NCBI RefSeq assembly: GCF_003751305.1
Contig: NZ_RJKV01000001.1
Span: 1,717,586 to 1,781,585 of the forward strand
Direction of reading: 5' to 3'
DNA: 64,000 nucleotides
DNA from: Stenotrophomonas rhizophila
GTDB taxonomy: Bacteria; Pseudomonadota; Gammaproteobacteria; Xanthomonadales; Xanthomonadaceae
The position numbers and the translations under genes are program-made. The stretch's first letter is position 1. Each line of letters opens with the position of its first letter. Under the pieces are notes generated by a model. It saw only the letters and a list, made by a program, of their open reading frames with translations, had not been told where the DNA came from and made no database searches. Below, piece by piece: positions 1-8,617 of this stretch.

Positions 1-765
1 GAACGTCTGGATGCCTGCCATCATCAGGCGCATGTCATAGGCCAGCCACGACGGGCCGAATGCAGCCATCTGCCCTTCGAACGCTGCCACGTCATCGCCC
101 GCATAGACCACGTCCCGACCCAATGCGGTGCTCCATACCTGCGCTACCGACGTGCCCGTCAGTGTCTGGGGGCCGACCAGATCCAAGGTGACGGTGGCCA
201 GCGCAGACGGCGCGCGGTCGCGTCGCAGCAGCTCTGCCACGGCAATCTCGGCGATGTCCCGCGCATCGATCATGGAGACACCGGTGCCACCAATCGGCAT
301 CGGGTAAACGCCGTAATCCTCGATCGCCTTCTGGACCATGAACTCGTTCTGCATGAAATAGGCCGGACGCAGAATGGTAGCGGGAATGCCGAGGCTCTCG
401 ATCATGCGTTCAACCGTGTACTTGCCGGTAAAGTGCGGCACATTGGTGAACTTGTCGGCATGGATGACCGACAGGTAGACGATGCGCTCGATGCCGGCCT
501 CCCGGGCGAGGTTCAAGGCGATCAGCGCCTGGGTCACCTCGTCCGGCGTCACCGCGTTCAACAGGAACAGCGTGCGTACTGACGAAAGGGCTGCGCGCAT
601 CGATGGTACGTCGGTCAGGTCACCAACCACCTCGGTCACACCGTCGGGGAATGAAACCTTGCCGCGCGTGCGAACGAAAGCGGTCACGCCAGCGCCCGCG
701 CTGGCGAGGCCGTGAGTGATGAGAGAGCCGATGGTGCCTGTGGCGCCGGTGACGAGAATGCTCAT
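1..765 (-). CDS. NmrA-like NAD(P)-binding oxidoreductase/sensor, 3' end cut by window
   Basis: The reading frame opens at an ATG at 765 with a good ribosome site (GAAGGAGA) and runs off the left edge, giving about 255 residues. The N-terminus MSILVTGATGTIGS is the Rossmann glycine-rich NAD(P)-binding loop of atypical short-chain dehydrogenases. Later stretches (YLSVIHADKF, GKYTVERMIE, ILRPAYFMQN) follow the NmrA/HSCARG pattern, in which the tyrosine of the usual YxxxK motif is not kept. Such proteins sense the NADP(H) state or reduce quinone-like substrates. It lies 30 bp after the quinone oxidoreductase gene on the same strand, so the two are probably one transcript controlled by the divergent LysR gene. 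The family call is firm; the substrate is unknown. Confidence 0.85.
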   Translation of the reverse strand, partial: MSILVTGATGTIGSLITHGLASAGAGVTAFVRTRGKVSFPDGVTEVVGDLTDVPSMRAALSSVRTLFLLNAVTPDEVTQALIALNLAREAGIERIVYLSVIHADKFTNVPHFTGKYTVERMIESLGIPATILRPAYFMQNEFMVQKAIEDYGVYPMPIGGTGVSMIDARDIAEIAVAELLRRDRAPSALATVTLDLVGPQTLTGTSVAQVWSTALGRDVVYAGDDVAAFEGQMAAFGPSWLAYDMRLMMAGIQTF

Positions 766-795
766 ATGAATCTCCTTCAGGGGATGGAAAGGGAA

Positions 796-1731
796 TTAGC
801 GCGAAAAATCCGCGACGACTTTGCCGGCGCGTGAGGTGGTTCGGTTGCGCTCGATGGCCGCAGGAATGTCGGTCAGAGCGATCACTTCGCCCACCTTCGA
901 CGTCAGCGCGCCACTGGCGACATCCAAGGCAAGCCGCTCCAGAAGAGCGACGTCCGGCTTGTTCATGAACCAGAGGCCTCGGCGGCCGGGCGGCGTGCGC
1001 GCCAGGATGTCCGCCGAGGTCGTGCCGACGATGACGCCATCCTGCGCAAGCACCTGCCATGAGCGGTCCAGAACCGTACCGCCGACATAGTCGAGCACCA
1101 GGTCGATGTCGCGCGCGATGTCCTCGAAGCGCTGTGTCTGGTAGTCGATGACATGGTCCGCACCGAGGCTGCGGACGTAGTCGAGGTGCTCGGTGGCGGC
1201 GGTGGCGAAGACTTCTGTACCGGCCTGCTTGGCGTACTGCACGGCATACCCGCCCAGCCCGCCTGCTGCACCGTGGATGAGGATCCGCTGACCAGGACGA
1301 AGGGCGCCCGCGTGATGGAGGCTTTTCCATGCCGCAACGGCGGCGACGGGCATCGCAGCAGCATGCACGTCGTCCAGCCGATCAGGGGTCGGGGCCAGCG
1401 ACCGTTCGTCGACGACGATGAACTCGGCATATGCGCCCAGCCCACCCACCGCGCCCATCACCCGGTCGCCAATCTTGAAGCGCCTCGCGTCGGGGCCGAC
1501 AGCGTCGACAACACCCGCCAGCTCGGCGCCCAGAACGGCGGGCAACTGGAGCGGGAATACCTCCCGCAGATACCCTTCGCGGACCTTCCAGTCGATACCG
1601 TTTATGCCGGCGGCGCGAACCCTTACCCGCACTTGGTCCCGTCCCGGAACCGGGATTGGCAACTCTGCCACCTGCGCGGCTTCAGCGCCGCCGTAGCCTT
1701 GGATCAGTACAGCCCGATGCGTCATGGTCAT
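796..1731 (-). CDS. NADP-dependent quinone oxidoreductase (zinc-free MDR family)
   Basis: 311 residues with the two-domain medium-chain dehydrogenase layout: a GroES-like N-terminal half (residues about 10-120, ending in the KIGDRVMG strand) and a Rossmann half whose nucleotide loop is HGAAGGLGGYAVQYAK. The catalytic zinc ligands of alcohol dehydrogenases are missing, as in quinone oxidoreductase (QOR/zeta-crystallin) relatives. These soluble enzymes use NADPH to reduce quinones or enones. It is the first gene of a probable two-gene operon with the NmrA-like gene and is divergent from the LysR regulator at 1835, the usual arrangement for an inducible redox-stress cassette. Confidence 0.88.
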   Translation of the reverse strand: MTMTHRAVLIQGYGGAEAAQVAELPIPVPGRDQVRVRVRAAGINGIDWKVREGYLREVFPLQLPAVLGAELAGVVDAVGPDARRFKIGDRVMGAVGGLGAYAEFIVVDERSLAPTPDRLDDVHAAAMPVAAVAAWKSLHHAGALRPGQRILIHGAAGGLGGYAVQYAKQAGTEVFATAATEHLDYVRSLGADHVIDYQTQRFEDIARDIDLVLDYVGGTVLDRSWQVLAQDGVIVGTTSADILARTPPGRRGLWFMNKPDVALLERLALDVASGALTSKVGEVIALTDIPAAIERNRTTSRAGKVVADFSR

Positions 1732-1815
1732 GGAGGATCACCCCGGAATAGATTCGATGGAGAGACGATAGGCTGTTGCAATGTCAGAACGAAGACGACA
1801 CTATGTAGACCCCCC

Positions 1816-1831
1816 GTTTCACATATGAAAC
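1816..1831. promoter_or_regulatory. 16-bp perfect palindrome, candidate LysR-type operator
   Basis: GTTTCACATATGAAAC is a perfect 16-bp inverted repeat ending three bases before the ATG of the LysR gene and about 85 bp upstream of the divergent oxidoreductase start. It contains the T-N11-A pattern of LysR-type binding boxes. The position, almost on the regulator's own start codon, suggests autorepression. The role is inferred. Confidence 0.6.
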
Positions 1832-1834
1832 ACC

Positions 1835-2710
1835 ATGCGCCTGAATGATCTGGATGACTTTCTTCTGGTAGCGGCAAGCGGAGGGCTCGGCAAAGCCAGC
1901 AGGGCGAGCGGCAAGTCCAAAGCGACCTTGTCGCGGCGGATTTCAGACCTCGAAGAACAACTGGGTGTCAGGCTGGTCGAACGTAGTTCGCGAGGGTTGA
2001 TGCTCACTGACGCGGGTCAATTGCTCGCCAGCCGCATTGAGGCGCCCTTGGGTGAGGTCGCCGAGGCGATGACGGCCACACGCGAAGGCGTGACGATTCC
2101 ACGCGGTCGCCTACGCATCGCAGCGCCGGTGCTGTTCTCTCAGTTGGCAATGGGAGGAATAGGCGCTGATTTCTCTGCGGCGTACCCGGAGGTGTCTATC
2201 GAGGTCGTGGCCGAGGACCGCTTGGTCGACCTGGTTGAAGAGCAATTCGACGTGGTCATCCGAGTCAATCCGAGTCCAGACAGCAACCTGGTAGGACGCT
2301 GTTTCGCCAAGGACCGCCTTGTCGTTGTCGCCTCCCCCGGGATGACCGTGCCAGCACCTGGTGCAGTGAGGCAGGTTCCAGGAATCGTCGCTTCGACGTT
2401 CCAACCCGGTCTTTGGGACCTCGACCAAGGACGCCTGGTTCTGGAGCCGCTCCCACGGCTCAGGTTCTCCTCGTTCCTGATGATCCGCGATGCTGCACTT
2501 GCAGGTGCTGGGGTCGCGCTAATCCCTCAGTCCATTGCCTGGAATCATCTTGCCCGTGGAGATCTCGTGCAGTGGGGCGTCGTTTCCGGTGCAGAGCCGG
2601 CGCTCTGGGTACTGCACACCTCCAGGCGCCTGGCAGCACCAAAGGTGCGCGCCTTTGTAGATTTCATGTGCGCCAGATATCCGGATATGTCGCTGGTACT
2701 GAAAGGATGA
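1835..2710 (+). CDS. LysR-family transcriptional regulator
   Basis: 291 residues. The N-terminal winged helix-turn-helix (about residues 3-62: LNDLDDFLLVAASGGLGKAS, then LSRRISDLEEQLGVRL) is followed by a periplasmic-binding-like effector domain (about 88-285). The start at 1835 has no clear Shine-Dalgarno and sits directly behind the palindrome at 1816-1831, so the mRNA may be nearly leaderless. It is divergent from the oxidoreductase/NmrA pair, which it most likely activates in response to a quinone or electrophile. Its stop overlaps a possible start of the next gene (ATGA at 2707). Confidence 0.9.
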   Translation: MRLNDLDDFLLVAASGGLGKASRASGKSKATLSRRISDLEEQLGVRLVERSSRGLMLTDAGQLLASRIEAPLGEVAEAMTATREGVTIPRGRLRIAAPVLFSQLAMGGIGADFSAAYPEVSIEVVAEDRLVDLVEEQFDVVIRVNPSPDSNLVGRCFAKDRLVVVASPGMTVPAPGAVRQVPGIVASTFQPGLWDLDQGRLVLEPLPRLRFSSFLMIRDAALAGAGVALIPQSIAWNHLARGDLVQWGVVSGAEPALWVLHTSRRLAAPKVRAFVDFMCARYPDMSLVLKG

Positions 2711-2730
2711 AGTGGCAGGATGCATGCCGA

Positions 2731-3471
2731 ATGACCCCCCTACCCCGTGCGTTGGCAGTCCTGCTGAGCGTGTGCCTGCCGGCGGCGGCGCAGGCCGAAC
2801 CTGTTTTCTTTACCAGTCATGGCGATTTCTACCGGTCACTCGGCGGTGCCTTGTTTCCGGAATCGGGAACGTCGCTGGCCATGCCTTGCACGGAATCACC
2901 CCGGCACTGCATCTGGGTGACCTCCATGCACCAGGCGCTGCGCCGGTACGACCAACCGTTGTGGACCACGCCCGGCGATCTATCCATGACGCCGCCCAAG
3001 GGTGGCCTCGATGTTGCCTTTGATGGCCAAGCGTTGATGGTGGGGACGCGGCGCTGGCCCCTGAGCCGTGCCGTGAGCCTGGCGTCATCGCACTGGCGCA
3101 GCGAGACGGCGATCGACCCGGAGAACCTGACGGCCGTAACGGCCTGGCAGCGCGGCACGTCGGTTTGCCTGGATATGCGCTATTCCAGCAGTGGCACAGC
3201 CGTCCGCTACACAGTGGTGCTGTTGTTGCATGGTGAGCGCCTGTACACGCTGCCACCGCTGTTTGCCACGTGTGCAGCGGTACGGGAGGCGCCCCATGGC
3301 AGCTTCAGCTATCCGAGCAACACCTACCTCGGTGCTGAGCAGGAACACCCTCGGACCGGCCTGCAAGTGGACTATGTGTTGTCCGATGGCAAGACACGCA
3401 TTGCGCGCTACTTGCTGCGCTTTTCCGATCAGGGCAATCCCTACCGCTTTGAAGCAACACGCGGCGATTGA
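2731..3471 (+). CDS. Secreted hypothetical protein
   Basis: About 246 residues from the ATG at 2731, or 254 from the ATG at 2707 that overlaps the LysR stop. MTPLPRALAVLLSVCLPAAAQA is a clear Sec signal peptide with cleavage expected after AQA, so the protein is periplasmic or secreted. The mature part has scattered cysteines (CTESPRHC, SVCLDM, ATCAA) that could form disulfides, and it is rich in short aromatic beta strands. I do not recognise the family. The position right behind the LysR gene suggests co-transcription but gives no clear functional hint. Confidence 0.7.
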   Translation: MTPLPRALAVLLSVCLPAAAQAEPVFFTSHGDFYRSLGGALFPESGTSLAMPCTESPRHCIWVTSMHQALRRYDQPLWTTPGDLSMTPPKGGLDVAFDGQALMVGTRRWPLSRAVSLASSHWRSETAIDPENLTAVTAWQRGTSVCLDMRYSSSGTAVRYTVVLLLHGERLYTLPPLFATCAAVREAPHGSFSYPSNTYLGAEQEHPRTGLQVDYVLSDGKTRIARYLLRFSDQGNPYRFEATRGD

Positions 3472-3544
3472 CCGTGACGCCACCAACCGCAGCACTGCGG
3501 TGCCGCTGGTGGCGGCGGCGAATCGGGTGTTCGCGGGGAAACCC

Positions 3545-4132
3545 CTAGCGGTGGCTGTTGGGCACACCACCCAGCCGCGCCAGCCCGTCTTCGCGGCACG
3601 CATCCAGGATTTCGTCCGCCAGCGGAGAGTCGTCCGGGCAGGACCTGGACAACACCATCGCGCCGACAGCCTGGGCCATCAAGGCGATACGCCGCGCACG
3701 CGCCTGTTCGGACGTGGGGCCGTCTGACTGGCCTTCCGGGTAGGGGGATACGGCCAGCTGCGCCTCGATACCTGCCGCGAAGGCCGCCTTGACCGGTTCC
3801 GGCTGACGCGCCGCGTCGGTGCACAGCGCTGACATGGTGCAACCCTGGCCTGGCGCGTCACGATGCTGCCGGGAAAGGTAATGGCTCATGAAGCTCGCCA
3901 GGTCCATGTCGGCCGCGGCATCGGCCGATTTCGCCAGGCCGCAGCTCGCCGCCTCCGCCATCAGGTCGGCCTTGGAGCCGAAGTGCTTGTAGAAGCCGCC
4001 ATGGGTAAAGCCAGCGGCCGCCATGAGGTCTGCCACGCCCACACCGTCGTAGCCCCGCTCCCTGAAGAGCGTGGAGGCGGTGTCGACGATGTGCGCCCGG
4101 TTGGCCTGCGCCTGTGCCTTGGTGACCTTCAT
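3545..4132 (-). CDS. TetR/AcrR-family repressor
   Basis: 195 residues. The N-terminal helix-turn-helix spans about residues 10-55 ([20 protein letters not shown] then [20 protein letters not shown]), a typical TetR pattern with the GGFYKHF recognition helix. The C-terminal ligand domain has one cysteine pair (GCTMSALC) that could sense electrophiles, as NemR does. It diverges from the old yellow enzyme operon across a 179-bp gap carrying an inverted repeat, so it very probably represses that operon and itself. Confidence 0.9.
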   Translation of the reverse strand: MKVTKAQAQANRAHIVDTASTLFRERGYDGVGVADLMAAAGFTHGGFYKHFGSKADLMAEAASCGLAKSADAAADMDLASFMSHYLSRQHRDAPGQGCTMSALCTDAARQPEPVKAAFAAGIEAQLAVSPYPEGQSDGPTSEQARARRIALMAQAVGAMVLSRSCPDDSPLADEILDACREDGLARLGGVPNSHR

Positions 4133-4187
4133 GACTCGTTGTCTCGTGCCGCTCTGCCGCGATAGACCCGCACTCTACCACGGATAG

Positions 4188-4237
4188 ATGACCATCATCA
4201 TCAAACCATTGACATCTAAGATTATGGTCATCATCAT
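4188..4237 (+). promoter_or_regulatory. Promoter and inverted-repeat operator of the OYE operon
   Basis: ATGACCAT (4188-4195) and ATGGTCAT (4224-4231) are exact inverted copies 28 bp apart. Between them lies a perfect -35 box TTGACA (4209-4214). With a 17-bp spacer the -10 would be CATCAT (4232-4237), so the right arm overlaps the core promoter. This fits repression by the divergent TetR protein. The repeats are seen; their use as an operator is inferred. Confidence 0.55.
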
Positions 4238-4311
4238 TGCGACACTTCCAGGCGATGCCACTGCCGGCCCGCCCGCGCCACCCCCTCAACGACCACGACC
4301 CCGCACCCGCC

Positions 4312-5409
4312 ATGACGATCTCGACACTCTTCCAGCCCTACCCCCTTGGCCCGCTGACCTTGGCCAACCGCATCGTGATGGCACCGTTGACGCGCAACCG
4401 CGCCGGTGCCGGTCTGGTGCCCGGTCCGCTCGCCGCCACCTACTACGCCCAGCGCGCCTCGGCCGGCCTGATCATCACCGAGGCCACCCAGATCTCGGCG
4501 CAGGCCCAGGGCTACCAGGACACGCCGGGGCTGTACACGCAGGATCAGATCGATGGCTGGCGCAAGGTCACCGACGCCGTGCACGCGCGCGGCGGACGCA
4601 TCTTCGTGCAGCTGTGGCACGTGGGCCGCATCTCCCACGTGGATCTGCAGCCCGGCAACGCCGCGCCCGTGTCCGCCTCGGCCATCCGGGCGCAGACCAA
4701 GACCTTCGTCCACAACGGCTTTGTCGATGTGTCCGAGCCGCGTGCACTGGAGATCGACGAACTACCGGCCATCGTCAACGACTTCCGTCAGGCCGCCGCC
4801 AATGCGATCGCCGCCGGGTTCGATGGCGTGGAACTCCACGGTGCCAACGGCTACCTGCTCGAACAGTTCATCAAGGACGGCGCCAACCAGCGCACCGACG
4901 CCTACGGCGGTTCGATCGAAAACCGTGCGCGCCTCCTGCTGGAGGTCACTGCGGCCGTGGCAGCCGAGATCGGCGCCGATCGCACCGGCGTGCGCCTCTC
5001 GCCGGTCTCGCCGGCCAACGCCATCGCGACCATCAGCGATCCGCAGCCGCAGTACGACTACATCGTCGATCAGCTCAGCGCGCTGGGCATCGTCTACCTG
5101 CATGTGGTCGAAGGCGCGACGGGCGGCCCGCGCGATGTCGCCCCGTTCGACTTCGACGGCCTGCGCCGCCGTTTCACCGGCACCTACCTGGCCAACAACG
5201 GTTATGACCTGGAACTGGCCAACGCGCATCTGGCCAGTGGCAAGGCCGACCTGTTCGCCTTCGGCCGTGCCTTCATCAGCAATCCGGATCTGGTCGAACG
5301 CCTGAAGACCGGCGCGCCCTTGAACGCCCTGAACCCGGCCACGTTGTATGGCGGCGGCGCGGAGGGCTACACCGACTACCCCGCCCTGAGCGACACGCTC
5401 GCGCAGTAA
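4312..5409 (+). CDS. Old yellow enzyme-family alkene reductase (NemA-like)
   Basis: 365 residues from ATG 4312; the frame stays open back to 4237, but the family N-terminus (TLFQPYPLGPLTLANRIVMA) begins just after 4312. FMN-dependent TIM barrel with RIVMAPLTRNRA, the WHVGRISH strand, HGANGYLLEQF and RTDAYGGSIENR, all standard for bacterial NemA/xenobiotic reductase enzymes. It reduces the C=C bond of unsaturated aldehydes, ketones, maleimides or nitro compounds with NAD(P)H. It is first gene of a four-gene operon with an SDR, a hydrolase and an MDR oxidoreductase behind a divergent TetR gene, much like nemRA-type electrophile-defence units. Confidence 0.92.
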   Translation: MTISTLFQPYPLGPLTLANRIVMAPLTRNRAGAGLVPGPLAATYYAQRASAGLIITEATQISAQAQGYQDTPGLYTQDQIDGWRKVTDAVHARGGRIFVQLWHVGRISHVDLQPGNAAPVSASAIRAQTKTFVHNGFVDVSEPRALEIDELPAIVNDFRQAAANAIAAGFDGVELHGANGYLLEQFIKDGANQRTDAYGGSIENRARLLLEVTAAVAAEIGADRTGVRLSPVSPANAIATISDPQPQYDYIVDQLSALGIVYLHVVEGATGGPRDVAPFDFDGLRRRFTGTYLANNGYDLELANAHLASGKADLFAFGRAFISNPDLVERLKTGAPLNALNPATLYGGGAEGYTDYPALSDTLAQ

Positions 5410-5468
5410 CTCCGTCGCCATCGCCGCGCTGCATCCCCGTTGCCCCATTACATTTCAAGAGACACACC

Positions 5469-6257
5469 ATGAGCCTGCTTCCTGCTGTCCTCATCACCGG
5501 CGCCTCCAGCGGCATCGGCACCGTTTACGCCGAACGTTTCGCGCGCCGCGGCCACGATCTGGTACTGGTCGCGCGCGACACGGCGCGGCTGGACGCACTG
5601 GCCGCGCGCCTGCGCCACGACACCGGCGTTGCCATCGACGTACTTCCGGCCGACCTCACCCAGCGCGCCGACCTGGCCGCCGTTGAAACCCGCCTGCGCG
5701 ACGATGCCCGCATCGGCATCCTGATCAACAACGCGGGCATCGCCCAATCCGGTGGCTTCACCGAGCAGTCGGCCGACAGCATCGAACAACTGATCACGCT
5801 GAACACCCTCGCCCTGACCCGCCTTGCCGCTGCCGTTGCACCACGGCTGGCCAGCGCCGGCGAAGGCGCGATCGTCAACATTGGCTCGGTGGTCGGCCTG
5901 GCGCCGGAGTTCGGCATGTCCGTCTACGGTGCGACCAAGGCCTTCGTGCTGTTCCTGTCACAGGGACTGAGCCTGGAGCTGTCGCCCATGGGCGTCTATG
6001 TGCAGGCCGTGCTGCCTGCGGCGACACGCACCGAGATCTGGGAGCGGGCCGGTATCGACATCAACACGCTGTCGGAGGTGATGGATGTCGGCGAGCTGGT
6101 GGATGCGGCACTGGTCGGCTTTGATCGCCGCGAGACCGTCACGATTCCACCGCTGCATGTGGCCGAACGCTGGGACACGCTGGACGCATCGCGTCAGGGC
6201 CTGCTCTCGGACATCCGGCAGGCGCAGGCGGCGGAACGCTATCGCCCCACTGAGTGA
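5469..6257 (+). CDS. Short-chain dehydrogenase/reductase
   Basis: 262 residues of the classical SDR fold: nucleotide loop TGASSGIG near the N-terminus, the NNAG stabilising motif, a catalytic serine in VNIGSVVGLAP and the YGATK catalytic pair. It therefore reduces a carbonyl or oxidises an alcohol using NAD(P)(H); the substrate cannot be told. It is 59 bp downstream of the old yellow enzyme gene and 26 bp before the hydrolase gene, so it is a member of the TetR-controlled operon. It could process aldehyde or ketone products of the other enzymes. Confidence 0.9.
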   Translation: MSLLPAVLITGASSGIGTVYAERFARRGHDLVLVARDTARLDALAARLRHDTGVAIDVLPADLTQRADLAAVETRLRDDARIGILINNAGIAQSGGFTEQSADSIEQLITLNTLALTRLAAAVAPRLASAGEGAIVNIGSVVGLAPEFGMSVYGATKAFVLFLSQGLSLELSPMGVYVQAVLPAATRTEIWERAGIDINTLSEVMDVGELVDAALVGFDRRETVTIPPLHVAERWDTLDASRQGLLSDIRQAQAAERYRPTE

Positions 6258-6283
6258 AACCCTGACCCCACAGGTACGCGACC

Positions 6284-7147
6284 ATGATGCTTCCCAGCAC
6301 GCCCCCCGACTCCAGACGTTCGTTCGAGAGTGCACCGACCCGCTCGCTGGAGGTCGATGGCACCCATTTCGCGTACCGTGAACTGGGGCCGCAGCACGGT
6401 TTCCCGCTGGTCATGCTCAACCACTGGGGCGCGGTGCTCGACAACTTCGACCCGCGCATCGTGGATGGCCTGGCCAGCAGGCATCGGGTCATCGCCATCG
6501 ACTACCGTGGCATTGGAGGATCAGGTGGCAAAGCACCGGTAACCGTCGCGGAAATGGCGCAGGACACGATCGCGCTGATTCGCACGATGGGCTTGGGCCG
6601 CGTCGATCTGCTCGGCTTTTCGCTCGGCGGCTTCGTTGCGCAGCAGGTGGTGCTGGACGCGCCTGACCTGGTGCGGCGGCTCATCCTGACCGGCACCGGG
6701 CCGGCGGGTGGCCGCGGCATCGACCGGGTGGGCCGCGTGTCTTGGCCCTTGATCCTCAAGGGCCTGCTGACGCGGCGCGATCCCAAGTACTACCTGTTCT
6801 TCACTGCCAGCGCCCGCAGCCGACAGGCGGCCACCGCGTTCCTGCAACGGTTGAAGGAACGCACGAATGATCGCGACAGGCCAGCCTCACCCGGGGCGCT
6901 CCTGCGGCAACTGAAGGCGATCACCGCGTGGGGCAGGCAATCGCCCCAGGACCTGGGCGACATCCGTATCCCGGTACTGATCGCCAATGGGGACAGCGAC
7001 ATCATGGTCCCCACGCCCAACAGTGGCGATCTGGCCCACCGCATTCCCGATGCGTCGCTGGTCCTCTACGACGACGCCGGTCATGGCGGGATTTTCCAGT
7101 ATCACGCTGAGTTTGTACGGGACGCGCTGGCGTTCCTCGATAACTGA
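6284..7147 (+). CDS. Alpha/beta-fold hydrolase
   Basis: 287 residues with the complete hydrolase fold: oxyanion region MLNHWGAV, DYRGIGGSGG strand, nucleophile elbow GFSLGG (serine nucleophile), acidic residue in ANGDSDIMV and histidine in DDAGHGGIFQ. Members hydrolyse esters, lactones or C-C bonds and include non-haem chloroperoxidase-like enzymes. There is no signal peptide, so it is cytoplasmic. Third gene of the probable detoxification operon; its exact substrate is unknown. Confidence 0.88.
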   Translation: MMLPSTPPDSRRSFESAPTRSLEVDGTHFAYRELGPQHGFPLVMLNHWGAVLDNFDPRIVDGLASRHRVIAIDYRGIGGSGGKAPVTVAEMAQDTIALIRTMGLGRVDLLGFSLGGFVAQQVVLDAPDLVRRLILTGTGPAGGRGIDRVGRVSWPLILKGLLTRRDPKYYLFFTASARSRQAATAFLQRLKERTNDRDRPASPGALLRQLKAITAWGRQSPQDLGDIRIPVLIANGDSDIMVPTPNSGDLAHRIPDASLVLYDDAGHGGIFQYHAEFVRDALAFLDN

Positions 7148-7210
7148 TGCGCCCACTACGTTCCCCGCCCCGCAACCCGACGGCATCCCTCAACCAGAGA
7201 CACACCGCCC

Positions 7211-8212
7211 ATGAAAGCCTTCCTCATCGACCGTTATGGCAAAAAGGAGACCGGCCGCATCGGTGACGCGCCGCAGCCGCCCCTGCGCGATGACGATGTT
7301 CTCATCCGTGTGCACGCGGCCAGCGTGAATGCACTGGACACCAAGATCCGGACAGGCGAATTCAAGTTGATCCTGCCCTATCGCCTGCCGCTGGTTCTGG
7401 GCAACGATGTGGCTGGGACGGTGGAGCGTGTCGGTGCCGGCGTACGTCAGTTCAAACCGGGCGACGAAGTGTATGCACGCCCCGACGATGATCGCATCGG
7501 CACCTTCGCCGAGTTCATTGCCATCAAGGCAACCTCTGTCGCCCTCAAACCCGGCAACCTGGGCATGGTGGAGGCCGCCTCGCTGCCCCTGGTCGCACTG
7601 ACCGCATGGCAGGCGCTGGTCGAAACCGCCCAGCTCAAACCAGGCCAGAAGGTCTTCATCCAGGCCGGCTCCGGCGGCGTCGGGACGGTGGCGATACAGC
7701 TGGCCAAACATCTGGGCGCTTTCGTTGCCACTACCACCAGCACGGCCAATGTCGGGTGGGTAAAGGCATTGGGGGCGGATGTCGTCATCGATTACAAGGA
7801 GCAGGATTTCGCCACCGAACTGGCTGATTACGATGTGGTGCTCAACAGCCTCGGCAAAGATGAGCTGACCCGCTCGCTGAAGATTCTCAAGCCGGGCGGG
7901 CATCTCATCTCCATCTCCGGACCGCCCACGCCCACCTTTGCCACTGCGCGCGGGCTGGCTTGGCCACTCAAGCAGGTCATTCGCCTGCTCAGCCATGGCA
8001 TCCGCAGCAAGGCCAGGCAGAAGGGCGTGACCTACACGTTCGTGTTCATGCGGGCCAGTGGGCAGCAGTTGGGCGAGATCACCTCGCTGGTGGAGGCTGG
8101 TGCGATCCGCCCGGTCATCGACAGGGTCTTTCCGTTCCAGGAGACCCAGAGCGCCTTGGCCCATGTCGAGAGTGGCCGGGCCAAGGGCAAGGTGGTGGTG
8201 GAGATGCGGTAG
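7211..8212 (+). CDS. NADP-dependent MDR-family oxidoreductase
   Basis: 333 residues, another zinc-free medium-chain reductase: GroES-like domain (LGNDVAGTVERVGAGV, FKPGDEVYAR) followed by a Rossmann domain with QAGSGGVGTVAIQLAK and the ALGADVVIDYKEQDF strand typical of the quinone reductase branch. It probably reduces quinones or 2-alkenals with NADPH. Last gene of the operon starting at 4312, 63 bp after the hydrolase gene. A weak ribosome site (GAGACACACCGCCC) precedes the ATG. Confidence 0.88.
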   Translation: MKAFLIDRYGKKETGRIGDAPQPPLRDDDVLIRVHAASVNALDTKIRTGEFKLILPYRLPLVLGNDVAGTVERVGAGVRQFKPGDEVYARPDDDRIGTFAEFIAIKATSVALKPGNLGMVEAASLPLVALTAWQALVETAQLKPGQKVFIQAGSGGVGTVAIQLAKHLGAFVATTTSTANVGWVKALGADVVIDYKEQDFATELADYDVVLNSLGKDELTRSLKILKPGGHLISISGPPTPTFATARGLAWPLKQVIRLLSHGIRSKARQKGVTYTFVFMRASGQQLGEITSLVEAGAIRPVIDRVFPFQETQSALAHVESGRAKGKVVVEMR

Positions 8213-8246
8213 GTCGCAGGCGATCCAGAACCTCTTCTACCTGCGG

Positions 8247-8504
8247 TTAGCAGCGCTCCTGCTCCTGCGCACGTACCTCGTCCCTCCCATAACCGCGCCC
8301 GATGTCCTCGAGATCGGATGCGCTGGGCGGCATATCGAGTTGATCGGCCAGCAGCCCGGGCAGGTCGGACGTGGTCGACAGGCCGCTGCGCCAGCGTGGG
8401 GACCAACGATCCAGCAGAACGCCGTACGCCGGCCCGGTCACGGCATCAACCAGACGACGGCAATCGCTACGCCAGGGAGAGTGGGGATGGACATCCTTCT
8501 CATT
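8247..8504 (-). pseudogene. Possible gene remnant in the 8213-8617 gap
   Basis: The 405 bp between the oxidoreductase and amidohydrolase genes hold no clear gene. On the minus strand an open stretch (stop upstream at 8505-8507, stop downstream at 8247) translates to a protein-like sequence including RRLVDAVTGPAYGVLLDRW and DLPGLLADQLDMPPSASDL. Its composition looks natural, but it has no ATG and no ribosome site, and only an internal GTG at 8441. It may be the C-terminal relic of a deleted gene. The family is not recognised. Confidence 0.3.
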
Positions 8505-8617
8505 TCAGGCGCGTCTCCTTGACGGTCCGATGGCAGGTTTCCCGCCGATTCTGATTCTCGCGACGATGGAATGTTATGTCACCGCGTTGATACGGCGGGA
8601 TCTTAGAGCAACAACCT

